From NCBI GenBank assembly GCA_009668975.1, contig SBEG01000009.1, forward strand, positions 64,182 to 128,181: a stretch of 64,000 nucleotides of DNA. Reading direction: 5' to 3'. Below are positions 37,097-46,425 of this stretch, one piece after another (the first letter of the stretch is position 1; every line of letters begins with the position of its first letter). Below the pieces are notes generated by a model, which saw nothing but the letters and a program-made list of their open reading frames with translations, was not told the origin of the DNA and did no database searches. The position numbers were made by a program, and so were the translations under genes. This DNA comes from Deltaproteobacteria bacterium (GTDB lineage Bacteria > Desulfobacterota > Desulfuromonadia > Geobacterales > Geobacteraceae).

Positions 37097-38620
37097 ATGA
37101 AGTTTCATCAGCTCATTTCGTGTCTTTTCGTGTTGGTCTTGTTTTGCGGTTGTGGTGGGGGTGGAGGTTCTACGTCTACAGGTGCGGCTGCCGCGACCAA
37201 TCCTGCCGCTGATCCAGAAGTGGCGTCCGAAACGGAATACGTTTCCTTTTCCGCCTACGATTTTGTTCGCGAAAGATACTATACGGTGAGTGCCTCGAAG
37301 GTGGCGGAGGGTGAGCACTGCTATATTTATTTACAGAAAGACCAGGATGTTGCGCAGGACGCAATCGAAAGGGTCAAAAACGAATATGATACGGTAATCT
37401 ATCCTTCGTTGAAGGGTGCCTTTGGTGATGAGCCGAATCCGGGAGTTGATGGTGATCGTAAAATATTCATCCTGCTTTTAAAAGTTCTCGATGGGTTTTC
37501 AGAAAAAAATACCAGTTACATAGCCGGTTATTTCGATCCGACCAACGAATATGACATCCCGCCGACGAATAAAAAGGAATTGATATACATGAACATCAAT
37601 CCAGCTCCCGGGATTGTGGTTGGAAATGAGGATTTCAACGATACCCTCGCTCACGAATTTCAGCATATGATACACTGGCAGCAAAAAACTTATCTTAAAA
37701 AACTGGTTGATGACACCTGGCTGGACGAGGCAATGTCTACCGTTGCCGGAACCTACTGCGGATATGGACCTAGCTGGTACCATGTCTGGATCTATGAGCA
37801 AGATCCGTCAAATTCGCTTGTTACATGGGACTCCGAAGCTGAAGATTATGGTGTTGCCTATATGTGGGCACAGTACTTTAAGGACCACTATAACGGCAGC
37901 GGCAACATTTTCAAATTAATGCTGGATCAGAATTCCACGGGAATAACATCGGTGAATTCCGCGTTGTCCGCGGCCAAATATAGTAAAAACTTTTCGGAAA
38001 CTTTCCGTGATTTGTCGATTGCGGTATTCTCAGGTAACCGGGCTTGGCTGGGACATACTGAATGGTCGTATACTTCAATTGATACCGGCCCTGGTGTCCG
38101 TGATGGATTTTCTTTTCCCGGACTGTTTCCGGGCGGTTCTTCGGGTGTCACCAGCTTGCCGGTACTTGGAGCATACAGTATGGGCTTTTATCTATATTCA
38201 GCCACGGCGGCTCCCAATCATACAGTTACCTGGACGCAGGCCGGCGCAAATAACTATGCCTCCTTTATTCGGGATGACATCCCTGATATTACTTTTACCA
38301 TGAATTCCGGACAGGCCTACGATTATGTATCGCTTGGCTATGTGATCGAGCAGCAGCTTGAGGGGAGCAGCGGCGGAGGGACGGTTGTCTCCAGTTCGGT
38401 GGTGCGGAATGCAGCGAAACTGGCTGATACTGAAATATCGGCAGCACTGGAATCGGGAACTCCCCGCTCATCTCGACAGATACTGTCCGGGATTAATGAA
38501 AGCTCCGTCGTGAAACGCTTCGTTTCTCAAAAGGGCAAAAAATTTCGCATTCACATGGACTCATTTTTTCGAGAAAGAGAAAAGGAGCTGAGAAAATCCG
38601 GAGCCCGGCCAGCTTTCTGA
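37097..38620 (+). CDS. Putative zinc metallopeptidase lipoprotein (HExxH)
   Basis: 508 residues. AAGGAG lies about 11 nt before the ATG at 37097. The signal peptide ends in LFCGCGGGGG, a lipobox-like site (Cys about 19) followed by glycines. Near residue 190 lies DTLAHEFQHMIHW, an HExxH zinc site, followed about 25 residues on by WLDEAMSTVAG, whose Glu is a plausible third ligand as in gluzincin-type enzymes. The rest is a mainly polar region with a Ser/Gly stretch near residue 435 and a basic C-terminus. The family resembles the M6/M30-like secreted peptidases. It lies upstream of the type II secretion genes but with a small gene and a gap between. Confidence 0.7.
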   Translation: MKFHQLISCLFVLVLFCGCGGGGGSTSTGAAAATNPAADPEVASETEYVSFSAYDFVRERYYTVSASKVAEGEHCYIYLQKDQDVAQDAIERVKNEYDTVIYPSLKGAFGDEPNPGVDGDRKIFILLLKVLDGFSEKNTSYIAGYFDPTNEYDIPPTNKKELIYMNINPAPGIVVGNEDFNDTLAHEFQHMIHWQQKTYLKKLVDDTWLDEAMSTVAGTYCGYGPSWYHVWIYEQDPSNSLVTWDSEAEDYGVAYMWAQYFKDHYNGSGNIFKLMLDQNSTGITSVNSALSAAKYSKNFSETFRDLSIAVFSGNRAWLGHTEWSYTSIDTGPGVRDGFSFPGLFPGGSSGVTSLPVLGAYSMGFYLYSATAAPNHTVTWTQAGANNYASFIRDDIPDITFTMNSGQAYDYVSLGYVIEQQLEGSSGGGTVVSSSVVRNAAKLADTEISAALESGTPRSSRQILSGINESSVVKRFVSQKGKKFRIHMDSFFREREKELRKSGARPAF

Positions 38621-38660
38621 GTGAGCGAAATTCTGATGCAAAAACACTTGGGATAAGGAA

Positions 38661-39017
38661 ATGGCACGAATAAAAATTTATAACGTACTGGTCGCATGTA
38701 TCTTTTTCTTTACTGTTGAGGGCTGTGCAATGGACAGGCAAAACCCCGAGACGAAAATTCTGACAGGTACCATCAGGGTGGTCGGAAATGAACCGTTTAC
38801 GAAGGTGGTCCTGGCCTTGGGGCCGATTCCGGATGTTACGCCGATAGACCGCGAATACCTTATTATCGGACCACTCAGAGATGCCCTCCGGAGAAATTAC
38901 CAGGGCAAAAAGCTGAGAGTTGAAGGGGCGAATTGCACCTCACCAGATCCTGTTTATAAAAATTGTTTCAATCCTGCCAGAATCATCGATGAAATTGGCC
39001 GCTCCTCAGATAACTAG
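38661..39017 (+). CDS. Small lipoprotein of unknown function
   Basis: 118 residues. An N-terminal signal peptide with a VEGC lipobox (Cys about 22) is followed by a compact domain, LTGTIRVVGNEPFTKVVLAL, then REYLIIGPLRDALRRNYQGKKLRVEG, that reads like a small beta-barrel (OB-fold type). I do not recognise the family. It lies 40 nt after the peptidase gene in the same direction and may share its transcript. The following 256 nt (39018-39273) contain no gene; TATAAT at 39244-39249 is the best -10 ahead of gspC. Confidence 0.65.
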   Translation: MARIKIYNVLVACIFFFTVEGCAMDRQNPETKILTGTIRVVGNEPFTKVVLALGPIPDVTPIDREYLIIGPLRDALRRNYQGKKLRVEGANCTSPDPVYKNCFNPARIIDEIGRSSDN

Positions 39018-39273
39018 CCGATATTCCCCTCAAACCTCGCCGCAGCGAATTGTATCTTAACGTTGAATTTCTTCCTCGGTGTATCTTCGGAAGTTTTTCG
39101 ACTCTTCTGCATGGTCTATTTCATCGCGCTGTCTGCCGCTGTCAAGCCAATAACACTTCAATATTACAGGACTAGTAAGCCCCGAGAGGGAATTCTTTTT
39201 CCTTATTTCCCTTGCGCCTGTCCATGTTATTGATTATAGTGAGTATAATTTCACGCCAGGAATCGGGACTATC

Positions 39274-40131
39274 ATGGATAAGAAAATTGTGACCCTGAAT
39301 ATCATCGTGTCCATTTTGATCCTTGTGGTGCTTGCCATGATTGCCTCCGACGTGATCGCCTACAAGCTTTCCAGAACTTTTCCTTCCACCTTGAAAAAAC
39401 AAAGCACCCTCGAACCCGCTGCACGCAGAAATGATCTATCCGCGTATTCCGCCATCCTTGAAAAAGGGCTGTTCGGTAAGGCGACGCAAGGCAGGCTCAT
39501 TCCCATTGCCCAGTCTGAGGGGCCTGCCGCGACTTCTCCGAGTGACCTGCTTCTTCTTGGCACCGCGGTCGGTTCCTTCCGTGAAACATTTGCTTTTATC
39601 CTGCGGCAAAGCACCCATGAAGAGAGAGTTTTCCGGCTGGGGGATGATGTCTTTGATATCGGACCGCTCGTCAGCGTCCGAAAGGAAGGGGTGGAGATCC
39701 AGAGCGGCGATTCCCGGATCAAGCTGCTGGCGCCGACGGTAGTCCCCGCTGAAACCGCGGCAGCTCCGGTCAGTTCTGCTGCGGCAGGCGCGCTGGCCAG
39801 CAGGACGTCACCTGGCAGCTACGTGATCGATCAACGTGCTCTTAATGCCGCCCTCGACAATATCGGCCAGGCGATGACCGATGCACGTCTCCTGCCGAAC
39901 GCAAAAGATGGTAAAGTGGAAGGCTTCAGAGTATCCGAAGTGAAGCCGGGCGGGATATTCGCCATGGTGGGAATCACTAACGGAGACACACTCCTCAGTA
40001 TTAATGATTTTGCCCTTGATTCCCCGGAAAAGGCCATGCAGACGCTGGTTTCCCTAAAGGGGCAAAACAGAATCAAGCTTGATTTGATTCGCGACGGACG
40101 TCCGACGACATTTACCTATGATATCAGATGA
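39274..40131 (+). CDS. gspC: Type II secretion system inner-membrane protein GspC
   Basis: 285 residues. A single N-terminal membrane anchor (about residues 8-30, IIVSILILVVLAMIASDVIAY) is followed by the homology region (YSAILEKGLFG, LLGTAVGSF) that binds the secretin. A C-terminal PDZ domain covers about 190-280 (GFRVSEVKPGGIFAMVGITNGD, SLKGQNRIKLDLIRDG). It links the inner-membrane platform to GspD and takes part in substrate selection. It is the first gene of gspCDEFGHIJKLMN. Confidence 0.88.
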   Translation: MDKKIVTLNIIVSILILVVLAMIASDVIAYKLSRTFPSTLKKQSTLEPAARRNDLSAYSAILEKGLFGKATQGRLIPIAQSEGPAATSPSDLLLLGTAVGSFRETFAFILRQSTHEERVFRLGDDVFDIGPLVSVRKEGVEIQSGDSRIKLLAPTVVPAETAAAPVSSAAAGALASRTSPGSYVIDQRALNAALDNIGQAMTDARLLPNAKDGKVEGFRVSEVKPGGIFAMVGITNGDTLLSINDFALDSPEKAMQTLVSLKGQNRIKLDLIRDGRPTTFTYDIR

Positions 40132-40198
40132 TCGGGAATTCCTTACGTGTGGAGTTTTCTCCATTCTCCGGTCCCGTGAAATTTGTTGGAGGTTTTCC

Positions 40199-42085
40199 TT
40201 GAAGAAGAGAATTTTTACTCTGGTCGCATCGATTATTCTTTCGGTCCTGTTGCTATTGCCCTGCTCCGGGCACGCCAAGGGAATCGTTTTGAACTTCAGT
40301 GATGTCGATATTTCGACAATGGTCAAGTTCATCAGCGACCTGACCGGGAAAAACTTCATCATGGACGAACGGGTGAAGGGGAAAATCTCGGTTTTCTCAC
40401 CTACCAAGATCTCCACTGACGAGGCTTTCAGCGTTTTTGCCTCGGTTCTGGAACTGAAGGGATTCGCCGTTGTCAAGGCGGGCAAATTCTATAAAATCCT
40501 GCCTTCCAGCGACGCCAAGCAATCGGGAATGAGACTCCTTACCGGAACCGAGCGGGTGCCGGTCAAGGAAACCTATGTTGCGCAGGTCATTCCCCTGACC
40601 CGCATGCCGTCCAAGGAAGCGGAGAATTTTCTCAAGCCGGTTGTGTCAAAGGATGGCTATGTGGCGTCTTTTGGTCCGGCAAACTCCCTGCTGGTGGTGG
40701 ACTCGGCGCCCAATATTCAGAAGATCCTCGATATCGTGAAGGCCATTGACAGCGATATGAATCGGGAAGGGGCGGAGCTGGTCTTTCTCAAGCATGCCTC
40801 GGCCGATAATATTGCCGGCATCGTTCAGGAGTGGCTCTTTGGCAGGGATCAGTCTACAAGAACAACCCCGCAGAGCCAGGGCGGCAGTGTCGGCGGCTTG
40901 CTGGTTCCGGATGCGCGCCTCAATGCGGTGATCATTTTCGGCACTGAAAAGGACAAGGCAGACATCAAAAAGCTGATCGCTCTTGTGGATGTGATTCCGC
41001 CGACCTCAAGCAGCAAGATCAACGTCTATTATCTTGAGAATGCCGATGCCACAGAGGTTTCCAAGGTACTGGAGGGCATGTTTAAAACGACCGCCACCGC
41101 CACGGCCGCCGCTACGGCGGCAAAGACCGGCGCGCCTCAGCAGAGCGCTTTTGAAGGCACCAACATCAGTATAACCCCGGACAAGGCCACGAACTCGCTG
41201 GTAATCATGGGCTCTCCCACCGATTTTCAGAATCTCGTCCAGGTGATCAAACAACTGGACCGGCGACGGCGTCAGGTCTTTGTAAAGGCGCTGATTGCCG
41301 AGGTGTCGCTGGACAAACTCCGGGAGATCGGCACCCAATTGGGGGTTGCCGGAGGTGGGTCAGATGGTACGATTGCCGCTGCCGGCGTCTTTGATCCTTT
41401 TAATTTCCTAGGTGCCTCCAATGCCCAGCAGAAGGCGGTTGTCGCAATTCTTCAGGGCTTGGCGAACAATGTGAATTTTTCCGGAGCGCTGAAGCTCCTT
41501 GACCAGAGTGGCGCGGTGAACGTGCTTTCCACTCCCAATATCCTTACTTCGGACAACAAGGAAGCGGAAATATTTGTCGGTGAAAACGTGCCGTTTATTT
41601 CTTCAACGAGTGTTACCTCAATAACCTCTCAACAGTCCATAGAACGCAAGGATACCGGCATCACCCTGCGCATCACCCCGCAGATTACCGAAGGGGAGTA
41701 CATAAAACTCGACATTTATCAGGAGATTTCCGCTGTCAAAAACAGCAAAGGTGAGGCTGCTGACCTGATTACTACGAAACGTTCCGCCAAGACTTCAGTG
41801 GTGGTGAAGGATTCTGACTCCGTAGTCATCGGTGGACTTATTCAAACACGTGATGAAGATACCGTCAGCAAGATTCCGATCCTGGGGGACATCCCTCTGC
41901 TTGGTTATCTGTTCAAAACCAAGTCCACCTCACGGACGAAAACCAATCTCCTGATTATGCTCACCCCCCAAATCGTCCGGAATGCTGCGGATATGGCCGT
42001 TGTCACCCAAAAGCAGAAGTGCGTTTTTGAAGGAACTGTTTCCGGGGACAAAAAGATAGACCTTGACGTGGAACTGATGAAATGA
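40199..42085 (+). CDS. gspD: Type II secretion system secretin GspD
   Basis: 628 residues. The outer-membrane channel. The start is TTG 40199 (KKRIFTLVASIILS), chosen because GGAGG at 40188-40192 is ideally spaced and it opens a proper signal peptide; a frame extending to 40118 has neither. N0 domain: VLNFSDVDISTMVKFISDLTG. Repeated N1-N3 domains follow (PANSLLVVDSAPNIQKIL, LNAVIIFGTEKDKADI, ATNSLVIMGSPTDFQNLV). The secretin core is marked by VPFISSTSVTSITSQQS and the VVIGGLIQ segment near residue 570. An Ala/Thr-rich insert lies near residue 295-310. It ends in a 4-nt overlap with gspE. Confidence 0.95.
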   Translation: MKKRIFTLVASIILSVLLLLPCSGHAKGIVLNFSDVDISTMVKFISDLTGKNFIMDERVKGKISVFSPTKISTDEAFSVFASVLELKGFAVVKAGKFYKILPSSDAKQSGMRLLTGTERVPVKETYVAQVIPLTRMPSKEAENFLKPVVSKDGYVASFGPANSLLVVDSAPNIQKILDIVKAIDSDMNREGAELVFLKHASADNIAGIVQEWLFGRDQSTRTTPQSQGGSVGGLLVPDARLNAVIIFGTEKDKADIKKLIALVDVIPPTSSSKINVYYLENADATEVSKVLEGMFKTTATATAAATAAKTGAPQQSAFEGTNISITPDKATNSLVIMGSPTDFQNLVQVIKQLDRRRRQVFVKALIAEVSLDKLREIGTQLGVAGGGSDGTIAAAGVFDPFNFLGASNAQQKAVVAILQGLANNVNFSGALKLLDQSGAVNVLSTPNILTSDNKEAEIFVGENVPFISSTSVTSITSQQSIERKDTGITLRITPQITEGEYIKLDIYQEISAVKNSKGEAADLITTKRSAKTSVVVKDSDSVVIGGLIQTRDEDTVSKIPILGDIPLLGYLFKTKSTSRTKTNLLIMLTPQIVRNAADMAVVTQKQKCVFEGTVSGDKKIDLDVELMK

Positions 42086-43653
42086 CCACCAAGGCCTCTC
42101 TCACGGACATGGAAGCACTCGCCCAGCAGCTCGGTCTCGCTTTTTCCGCAAAGATCGATGATGCCGGGGTAGATCTTGCCCTGCTGGAGCGACTGCCGCT
42201 CCAATTTGCCCGGGCAAACCATGTCTTACCGCTTGAAGAACGTGACGGCAAACTGCTGGTTGCAACCGGCGACCCGGCCAATCTTGCCATACTCGATGAG
42301 CTGCGGGGGCTCTTTGGCCTTCCGGTGGAAATTGTCCTTGTCCCCTCCCCAGCGGTCCTGGAAGCGATCAATCATCTTTATTCCCGGGTCACCGACACTG
42401 CCCATGAAGTGGTGCAGGAACTGGAGGGGGAAGACCTTTCCACCATCGCTACGGAACTGATTGAGCCCCGCGACCTGCTCGACCTGACGGATGAAGCCCC
42501 GGTAATCAGGCTTCTGAATTCGATCCTCTTCCAGGCCGTGAAGGAACGGGCCAGTGATATCCACATCGAGCCCTATGAGCGGGAGGTCGAAGTCCGCTTC
42601 CGGGTCGATGGCATCCTCTACAAGATTCTCTCTCCTCCCAAGGTGGTCCAGGAGGCGATCATTTCCCGGGTAAAGATCATGGCCGGGTTGAATATCGCCG
42701 AACGAAGGCTTCCCCAGGACGGCCGTATCAGGGTCATCGTGGCGGGGCGGGATGTGGATATCCGTGTTTCTCTCATTCCGACCTTTTACGGTGAGAGGGT
42801 GGTCCTCCGCCTACTGGACAAGAAAAAGGGGTTGATTTCCCTTGAGGACATGGGCCTGTCCGTTTCCGGCGTCAAGGCGATGGAGAGGCTGCTCGGTCGC
42901 AGCAATGGCATTATCCTGGTCACCGGACCGACCGGCAGCGGGAAATCCACGACCCTGTATGCGGCCCTTAATCGGCTCAATTCCCCGGATAAGAACATCA
43001 TTACCATCGAAGATCCGATCGAGTATCAACTGAAGGGCGTCGGCCAGATTCAGGTCAACCCCAAGATCGATCTGACCTTTGCCAATGGTCTGCGCTCCAT
43101 TCTGCGACAGGATCCCGATATCATCATGGTTGGCGAGATCAGGGATGCGGTGACCGCCGAAATCGCCATCCAGGCCAGCCTTACCGGTCACCTGGTTCTG
43201 TCGACCCTGCATACCAATGACTCTTCAACCGCGGTGACACGACTCATCGACATGGGCATCGAGCCGTTTCTGGTTGCCTCATCCCTTTCCGCCATTCTCG
43301 CCCAGCGGCTTGTCCGGGTCATCTGCCCCCATTGCCGCGAGGAATATACAGCAGACCGGGAATATCCCGGCATCACCCTGCCGCCGGTCCTCTACCGCGG
43401 AGCGGGCTGTGACGCCTGCTTTGGCCTCGGTACCATGGGGCGGACCGGGATCTATGAACTGCTCCTGGTCGATCCCGAAATATGCTCCATGATTATCAAG
43501 CAGACTCCTGCCGGGGTCATTAAGGAGTATGCGGTTTCCAAGGGGATGAAAACCCTCCGGGAAGACGGCCTGCGCAAAGTTGCCGCAGGGATTACCACTA
43601 TCGAGGAAGTGCTGCGGGTGACGCAGGAGGATTATGCCGACCTTCAGCTATAG
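42082..43653 (+). CDS. gspE: Type II secretion system ATPase GspE
   Basis: 523 residues. Cytoplasmic hexameric ATPase that drives pseudopilus assembly. The N-terminal GspL-binding domain covers about 1-100. Walker A GPTGSGKST is at 282-290, the Asp box ITIEDPIEYQLKG follows, then Walker B DPDIIMVGEIRDAVTAEIA and the His box ASLTGHLVLSTLHTND. A tetracysteine zinc module (ICPHCREEY, then GCDACFG) lies in the C-terminal part, as in secretion-type GspE. It overlaps gspD by 4 nt and gspF by 20 nt. Confidence 0.96.
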   Translation: MTTKASLTDMEALAQQLGLAFSAKIDDAGVDLALLERLPLQFARANHVLPLEERDGKLLVATGDPANLAILDELRGLFGLPVEIVLVPSPAVLEAINHLYSRVTDTAHEVVQELEGEDLSTIATELIEPRDLLDLTDEAPVIRLLNSILFQAVKERASDIHIEPYEREVEVRFRVDGILYKILSPPKVVQEAIISRVKIMAGLNIAERRLPQDGRIRVIVAGRDVDIRVSLIPTFYGERVVLRLLDKKKGLISLEDMGLSVSGVKAMERLLGRSNGIILVTGPTGSGKSTTLYAALNRLNSPDKNIITIEDPIEYQLKGVGQIQVNPKIDLTFANGLRSILRQDPDIIMVGEIRDAVTAEIAIQASLTGHLVLSTLHTNDSSTAVTRLIDMGIEPFLVASSLSAILAQRLVRVICPHCREEYTADREYPGITLPPVLYRGAGCDACFGLGTMGRTGIYELLLVDPEICSMIIKQTPAGVIKEYAVSKGMKTLREDGLRKVAAGITTIEEVLRVTQEDYADLQL

Positions 43654-44845
43654 CGCATTCAAGGCTGACGGCTCCCCGGTTTCGGGTGTTCTGGAAGCGG
43701 ACAACATGCAGATAGCCCGTCAGGAGCTGAAGAAATCGGGACTGTATCCGCGCGAGTTGTCCGAGGTGCGCCGCTCCGCGGAAGGTAAGGTGAAGAGTTT
43801 TTTCAGCAAGGGGGTGGCCTTGCCGGAACTCTCCCTGATGACCCGCCGTCTCTCAACCTTGCTCGGCTCTTCCGTGCCGGTCTATGAGGCGATTGCCACC
43901 TTGTACGAACAGGAAGCCCCGGGAGAATTGCGCGAAGTTCTCGGCCGGGTTCGCTCGAGACTTGCCGAGGGGGCCAATCTGGCGCGAGCCCTGGCGGAAG
44001 ACTCCGCGGTGTTCAGCGAGAGCTACGTCAGCATGGTGGCCGCGGGTGAGGCGAGCGGTGCCCTGGATTCCATCCTGGATAAACTGGCCGATTTTCTTGA
44101 AGAGCAGGAGGCGGTCCGGAGTCGAATCCTGACCTCGCTGGCCTATCCGGCGCTTATGGTTGTCGTCGGCACTGCGGTGATGCTCTTTCTGCTGGCCTTT
44201 GTCATCCCGAAAATCATCGTTATCTTCGAACAGAACAAGGCAACCCTGCCGCTTATCACCATTCTCCTGATCAAGGCCAGCACGCTGCTGAGAAAAGGCT
44301 GGTGGTTGCTGGCCGCGGCAGGAATCGGGATTGTGTATGCCTATCGTCGGTTGATCAAGCGGGAAGACCTTCGCCTTCGGCGGGACATTCTGCTGTTGAG
44401 GATGCCCCTGCTTGGTCCGCTGCTGTCGAAACTGATCCTTTCCCGTTTTGCCAAAATTCTTGGCCTGCTGCTGGCGAGCGGGGTGCCGGTTATCAAGGCC
44501 ATGGAAATAACCGGTGAAGTGGTTGTCAACCGCCACTACCGGAAGGTCCTGCAGGGTGTCCGGGAAGAACTGGCCGAGGGGGGGAGTCTCTCGACCTCGC
44601 TTCGCAGTTGCGGGCTCTTTCCGCCGATGCTGGTTCACATGGTGGCGGTCGGCGAAAAAGGCGGTACCCTTGAGGAAATGCTGACAAAGGCCGGGTCTGC
44701 CTTTGAAAAGGAATTTGTTGCCTCGGTAACACGTTTTATGTCGCTCTTGGAACCACTGATGGTCCTGGCCATGGGGGTGGTGGTCGGAACGGTGGTGGTC
44801 GCGGTGCTCCTGCCGATCTTCCAGTTGAACCAATTGGTCAGGTAG
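43634..44845 (+). CDS. gspF: Type II secretion system platform protein GspF
   Basis: 403 residues. Inner-membrane platform protein. It has two GspF repeats, each with a four-helix cytoplasmic bundle (LMTRRLSTLLGSSVPVYEAI; RFAKILGLLLASGVPVIKAM) and the membrane helices near residues 172-192, 220-237 and 376-398. MPTFSYSAFKADG at the start is the usual opening. The start lies inside the last 20 nt of gspE, so translation is coupled. A structured spacer separates it from gspG. Confidence 0.95.
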   Translation: MPTFSYSAFKADGSPVSGVLEADNMQIARQELKKSGLYPRELSEVRRSAEGKVKSFFSKGVALPELSLMTRRLSTLLGSSVPVYEAIATLYEQEAPGELREVLGRVRSRLAEGANLARALAEDSAVFSESYVSMVAAGEASGALDSILDKLADFLEEQEAVRSRILTSLAYPALMVVVGTAVMLFLLAFVIPKIIVIFEQNKATLPLITILLIKASTLLRKGWWLLAAAGIGIVYAYRRLIKREDLRLRRDILLLRMPLLGPLLSKLILSRFAKILGLLLASGVPVIKAMEITGEVVVNRHYRKVLQGVREELAEGGSLSTSLRSCGLFPPMLVHMVAVGEKGGTLEEMLTKAGSAFEKEFVASVTRFMSLLEPLMVLAMGVVVGTVVVAVLLPIFQLNQLVR

Positions 44846-44867
44846 AAAAACACAGAAGCTGTACGGA

Positions 44868-44910
44868 GCGGTTCGGGACCGTAAGGTTCCGGCCCTTGCC
44901 GGCAAACCGC
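44868..44910 (+). other. Structured spacer between gspF and gspG
   Basis: The outer helix GCGGTT (44868-44873) pairs with AACCGC (44905-44910). Inside, CGGGACC (44874-44880), loop GTAA, GGTTCCG (44885-44891) forms a 7-bp hairpin with one GU pair, and a shorter GCC/GGC arm follows. Coding genes on both sides are otherwise tightly packed, so a role in mRNA processing or in raising gspG output is plausible. No T-tract is present. Confidence 0.45.
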
Positions 44911-44936
44911 CGTGCAGGAATTTACGGAGGAGTTCG

Positions 44937-45380
44937 ATGGAAAAGTATCTTAAAAATGCCAGAGGTTTTACCCTGATAGAGATAATGGTGGTTATTGTAA
45001 TTTTGAGCATGCTGGCGATCCTGGTCGGGCCGAAAATTATCGGCCGGACCGATGATGCGAAAATAGCCGATGCAAAGATCCAGATCAAGAACCTGGAGAC
45101 GGCCCTCAAGCTCTACAAGCTTGATAATGGCGTTTATCCCGGGACCGAACAAGGACTTCAGGCCCTGGTGGAAAAACCGGCGGCTGGCGTGATTCCGAAA
45201 AATTATCGGGAAGGGGGCTACCTGGAGAATAAAGATGTGCCCAAAGATCCTTGGGACAATGATTATCTCTACCTTTCTCCGGGTGAACACGGTGATTTTG
45301 ATCTCTATTCCCTGGGTGCTGATGGCGTCCGGGGCGGGGAGGGCAAAGACGCCGACATCGAGAGCTGGAACCTGCGCTGA
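44937..45380 (+). CDS. gspG: Major pseudopilin GspG
   Basis: 147 residues. The prepilin leader is short and basic (MEKYLKNARG), cut before FTLIEIMVVIVILSMLA, with the Glu5 needed for assembly. The C-terminal globular domain has DNGVYPGTEQGLQALVEKP and the calcium-site loop GADGVRGGEGKDADIESW, both typical of GspG. It forms the body of the pseudopilus that pushes exoproteins through GspD. GGAGG lies about 10 nt upstream of the ATG. Confidence 0.96.
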   Translation: MEKYLKNARGFTLIEIMVVIVILSMLAILVGPKIIGRTDDAKIADAKIQIKNLETALKLYKLDNGVYPGTEQGLQALVEKPAAGVIPKNYREGGYLENKDVPKDPWDNDYLYLSPGEHGDFDLYSLGADGVRGGEGKDADIESWNLR

Positions 45381-45468
45381 ACCATAAGCGGCTGCCTTCC
45401 GTTTCCTGCCGGGAAGGGTACTGTAGCTTTGGCAGAATCAACCGCTTGCAGCAGAGAGTGAGCCTTTA

Positions 45469-46050
45469 TTGAACGAGCTACATGCGGCAGATAGGCGCCG
45501 GTCGGGAAATCGGGATAGGTTTCAGTCCGGTTTTACCCTGATCGAGATGACGGTGGTGATTGTCATTCTCTCGGTTATCGCTTTCGTGGTGCTGCCGCGA
45601 CTCCCCTTTGCCCATGAGCGGGACCTCAAGACCTCGGCGCGAACCCTGGCCGCCTCACTGCGCTATCTTGGAGATTTGGCGATCTCGACAAAACAGCACT
45701 ATCGGCTGCGTATCACCCTGTCCAATAATGATATTGCCGTGACCAGGGTGATTCCGGAAGGTGAAGAACTGACTGTCAGCGACAGTGCCCTCAATCAACT
45801 GGCACTGCGGGATGGGGTCGTTTTCGGTGACATCGAGACCCCGCGCCTGGGCAAGGTGACCGAAGGTGAAGCTGTTCTGGATTTCGGACCGCTCGGTGTC
45901 GAGGATCTCGCGGTTATCCATCTCAAACGCATGGACGATTCGCGCTATTTTACCGTCGCAGTGTATCCCGGCAGTGGCCGGATTACCGTCCTGGAGGGCT
46001 ATCAAGAGGGGGCCCTGCCGGCCGAAGACGATGAGGAGGAAAACGGGTGA
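45469..46050 (+). CDS. gspH: Minor pseudopilin GspH
   Basis: 193 residues. The leader (MNELHAADRRRSGNRDRFQSG) is longer than usual, about 21 residues, then FTLIEMTVVIVILSVIAF. The start is TTG at 45469 with AGAGAGTGAG upstream; no better start exists before the FTLIE helix. The downstream domain is diverged, with an acidic C-terminal tail (EDDEEENG). It overlaps gspI by 4 nt (GTGA). Confidence 0.85.
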   Translation: MNELHAADRRRSGNRDRFQSGFTLIEMTVVIVILSVIAFVVLPRLPFAHERDLKTSARTLAASLRYLGDLAISTKQHYRLRITLSNNDIAVTRVIPEGEELTVSDSALNQLALRDGVVFGDIETPRLGKVTEGEAVLDFGPLGVEDLAVIHLKRMDDSRYFTVAVYPGSGRITVLEGYQEGALPAEDDEEENG

Positions 46051-46400
46051 AAGGTTTTACCCTCCTCGAGGTGATGGTTGCCTTGGCCATTATGGCCGGG
46101 GTTGTGCTGACCGTCATATCCTCGGTAAACTATCACCTCTCTCTCACGACCCGGAACAATGAAGAGAGCGTCGCGTTACTGTTGGCGCGGGCAAAGCTCG
46201 AGGAGCTGGAGATGCTCGACCGAGACCAACTGGCGCAGGGGCAAGAGGGGTCCTTTCAACCGGAATGGCCCGACTATTCCTGGAAAGCAGAGATTTCTCC
46301 CTCGCCCATTCCCGTTTTCAAAAACCTGACCGTCACGGTAACCTGGGGGCCCCAGAGGAGAACCTTGTCTCTTGAACATTACCTGCTTCAGGATAACTAA
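46047..46400 (+). CDS. gspI: Minor pseudopilin GspI
   Basis: 117 residues. It starts at GTG 46047 inside the gspH stop, with GAGGAGG upstream. The leader is very short (MKG), then FTLLEVMVALAIMAGVVLTV. The small domain contains LARAKLEELEMLDRDQLAQG, a GspI-like helix. It is a nucleating subunit of the GspIJK tip complex. The gene is followed closely by gspJ. Confidence 0.88.
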   Translation: MKGFTLLEVMVALAIMAGVVLTVISSVNYHLSLTTRNNEESVALLLARAKLEELEMLDRDQLAQGQEGSFQPEWPDYSWKAEISPSPIPVFKNLTVTVTWGPQRRTLSLEHYLLQDN

Positions 46401-46425
46401 TACCAATTCCAATTCCAGAAAAAGG

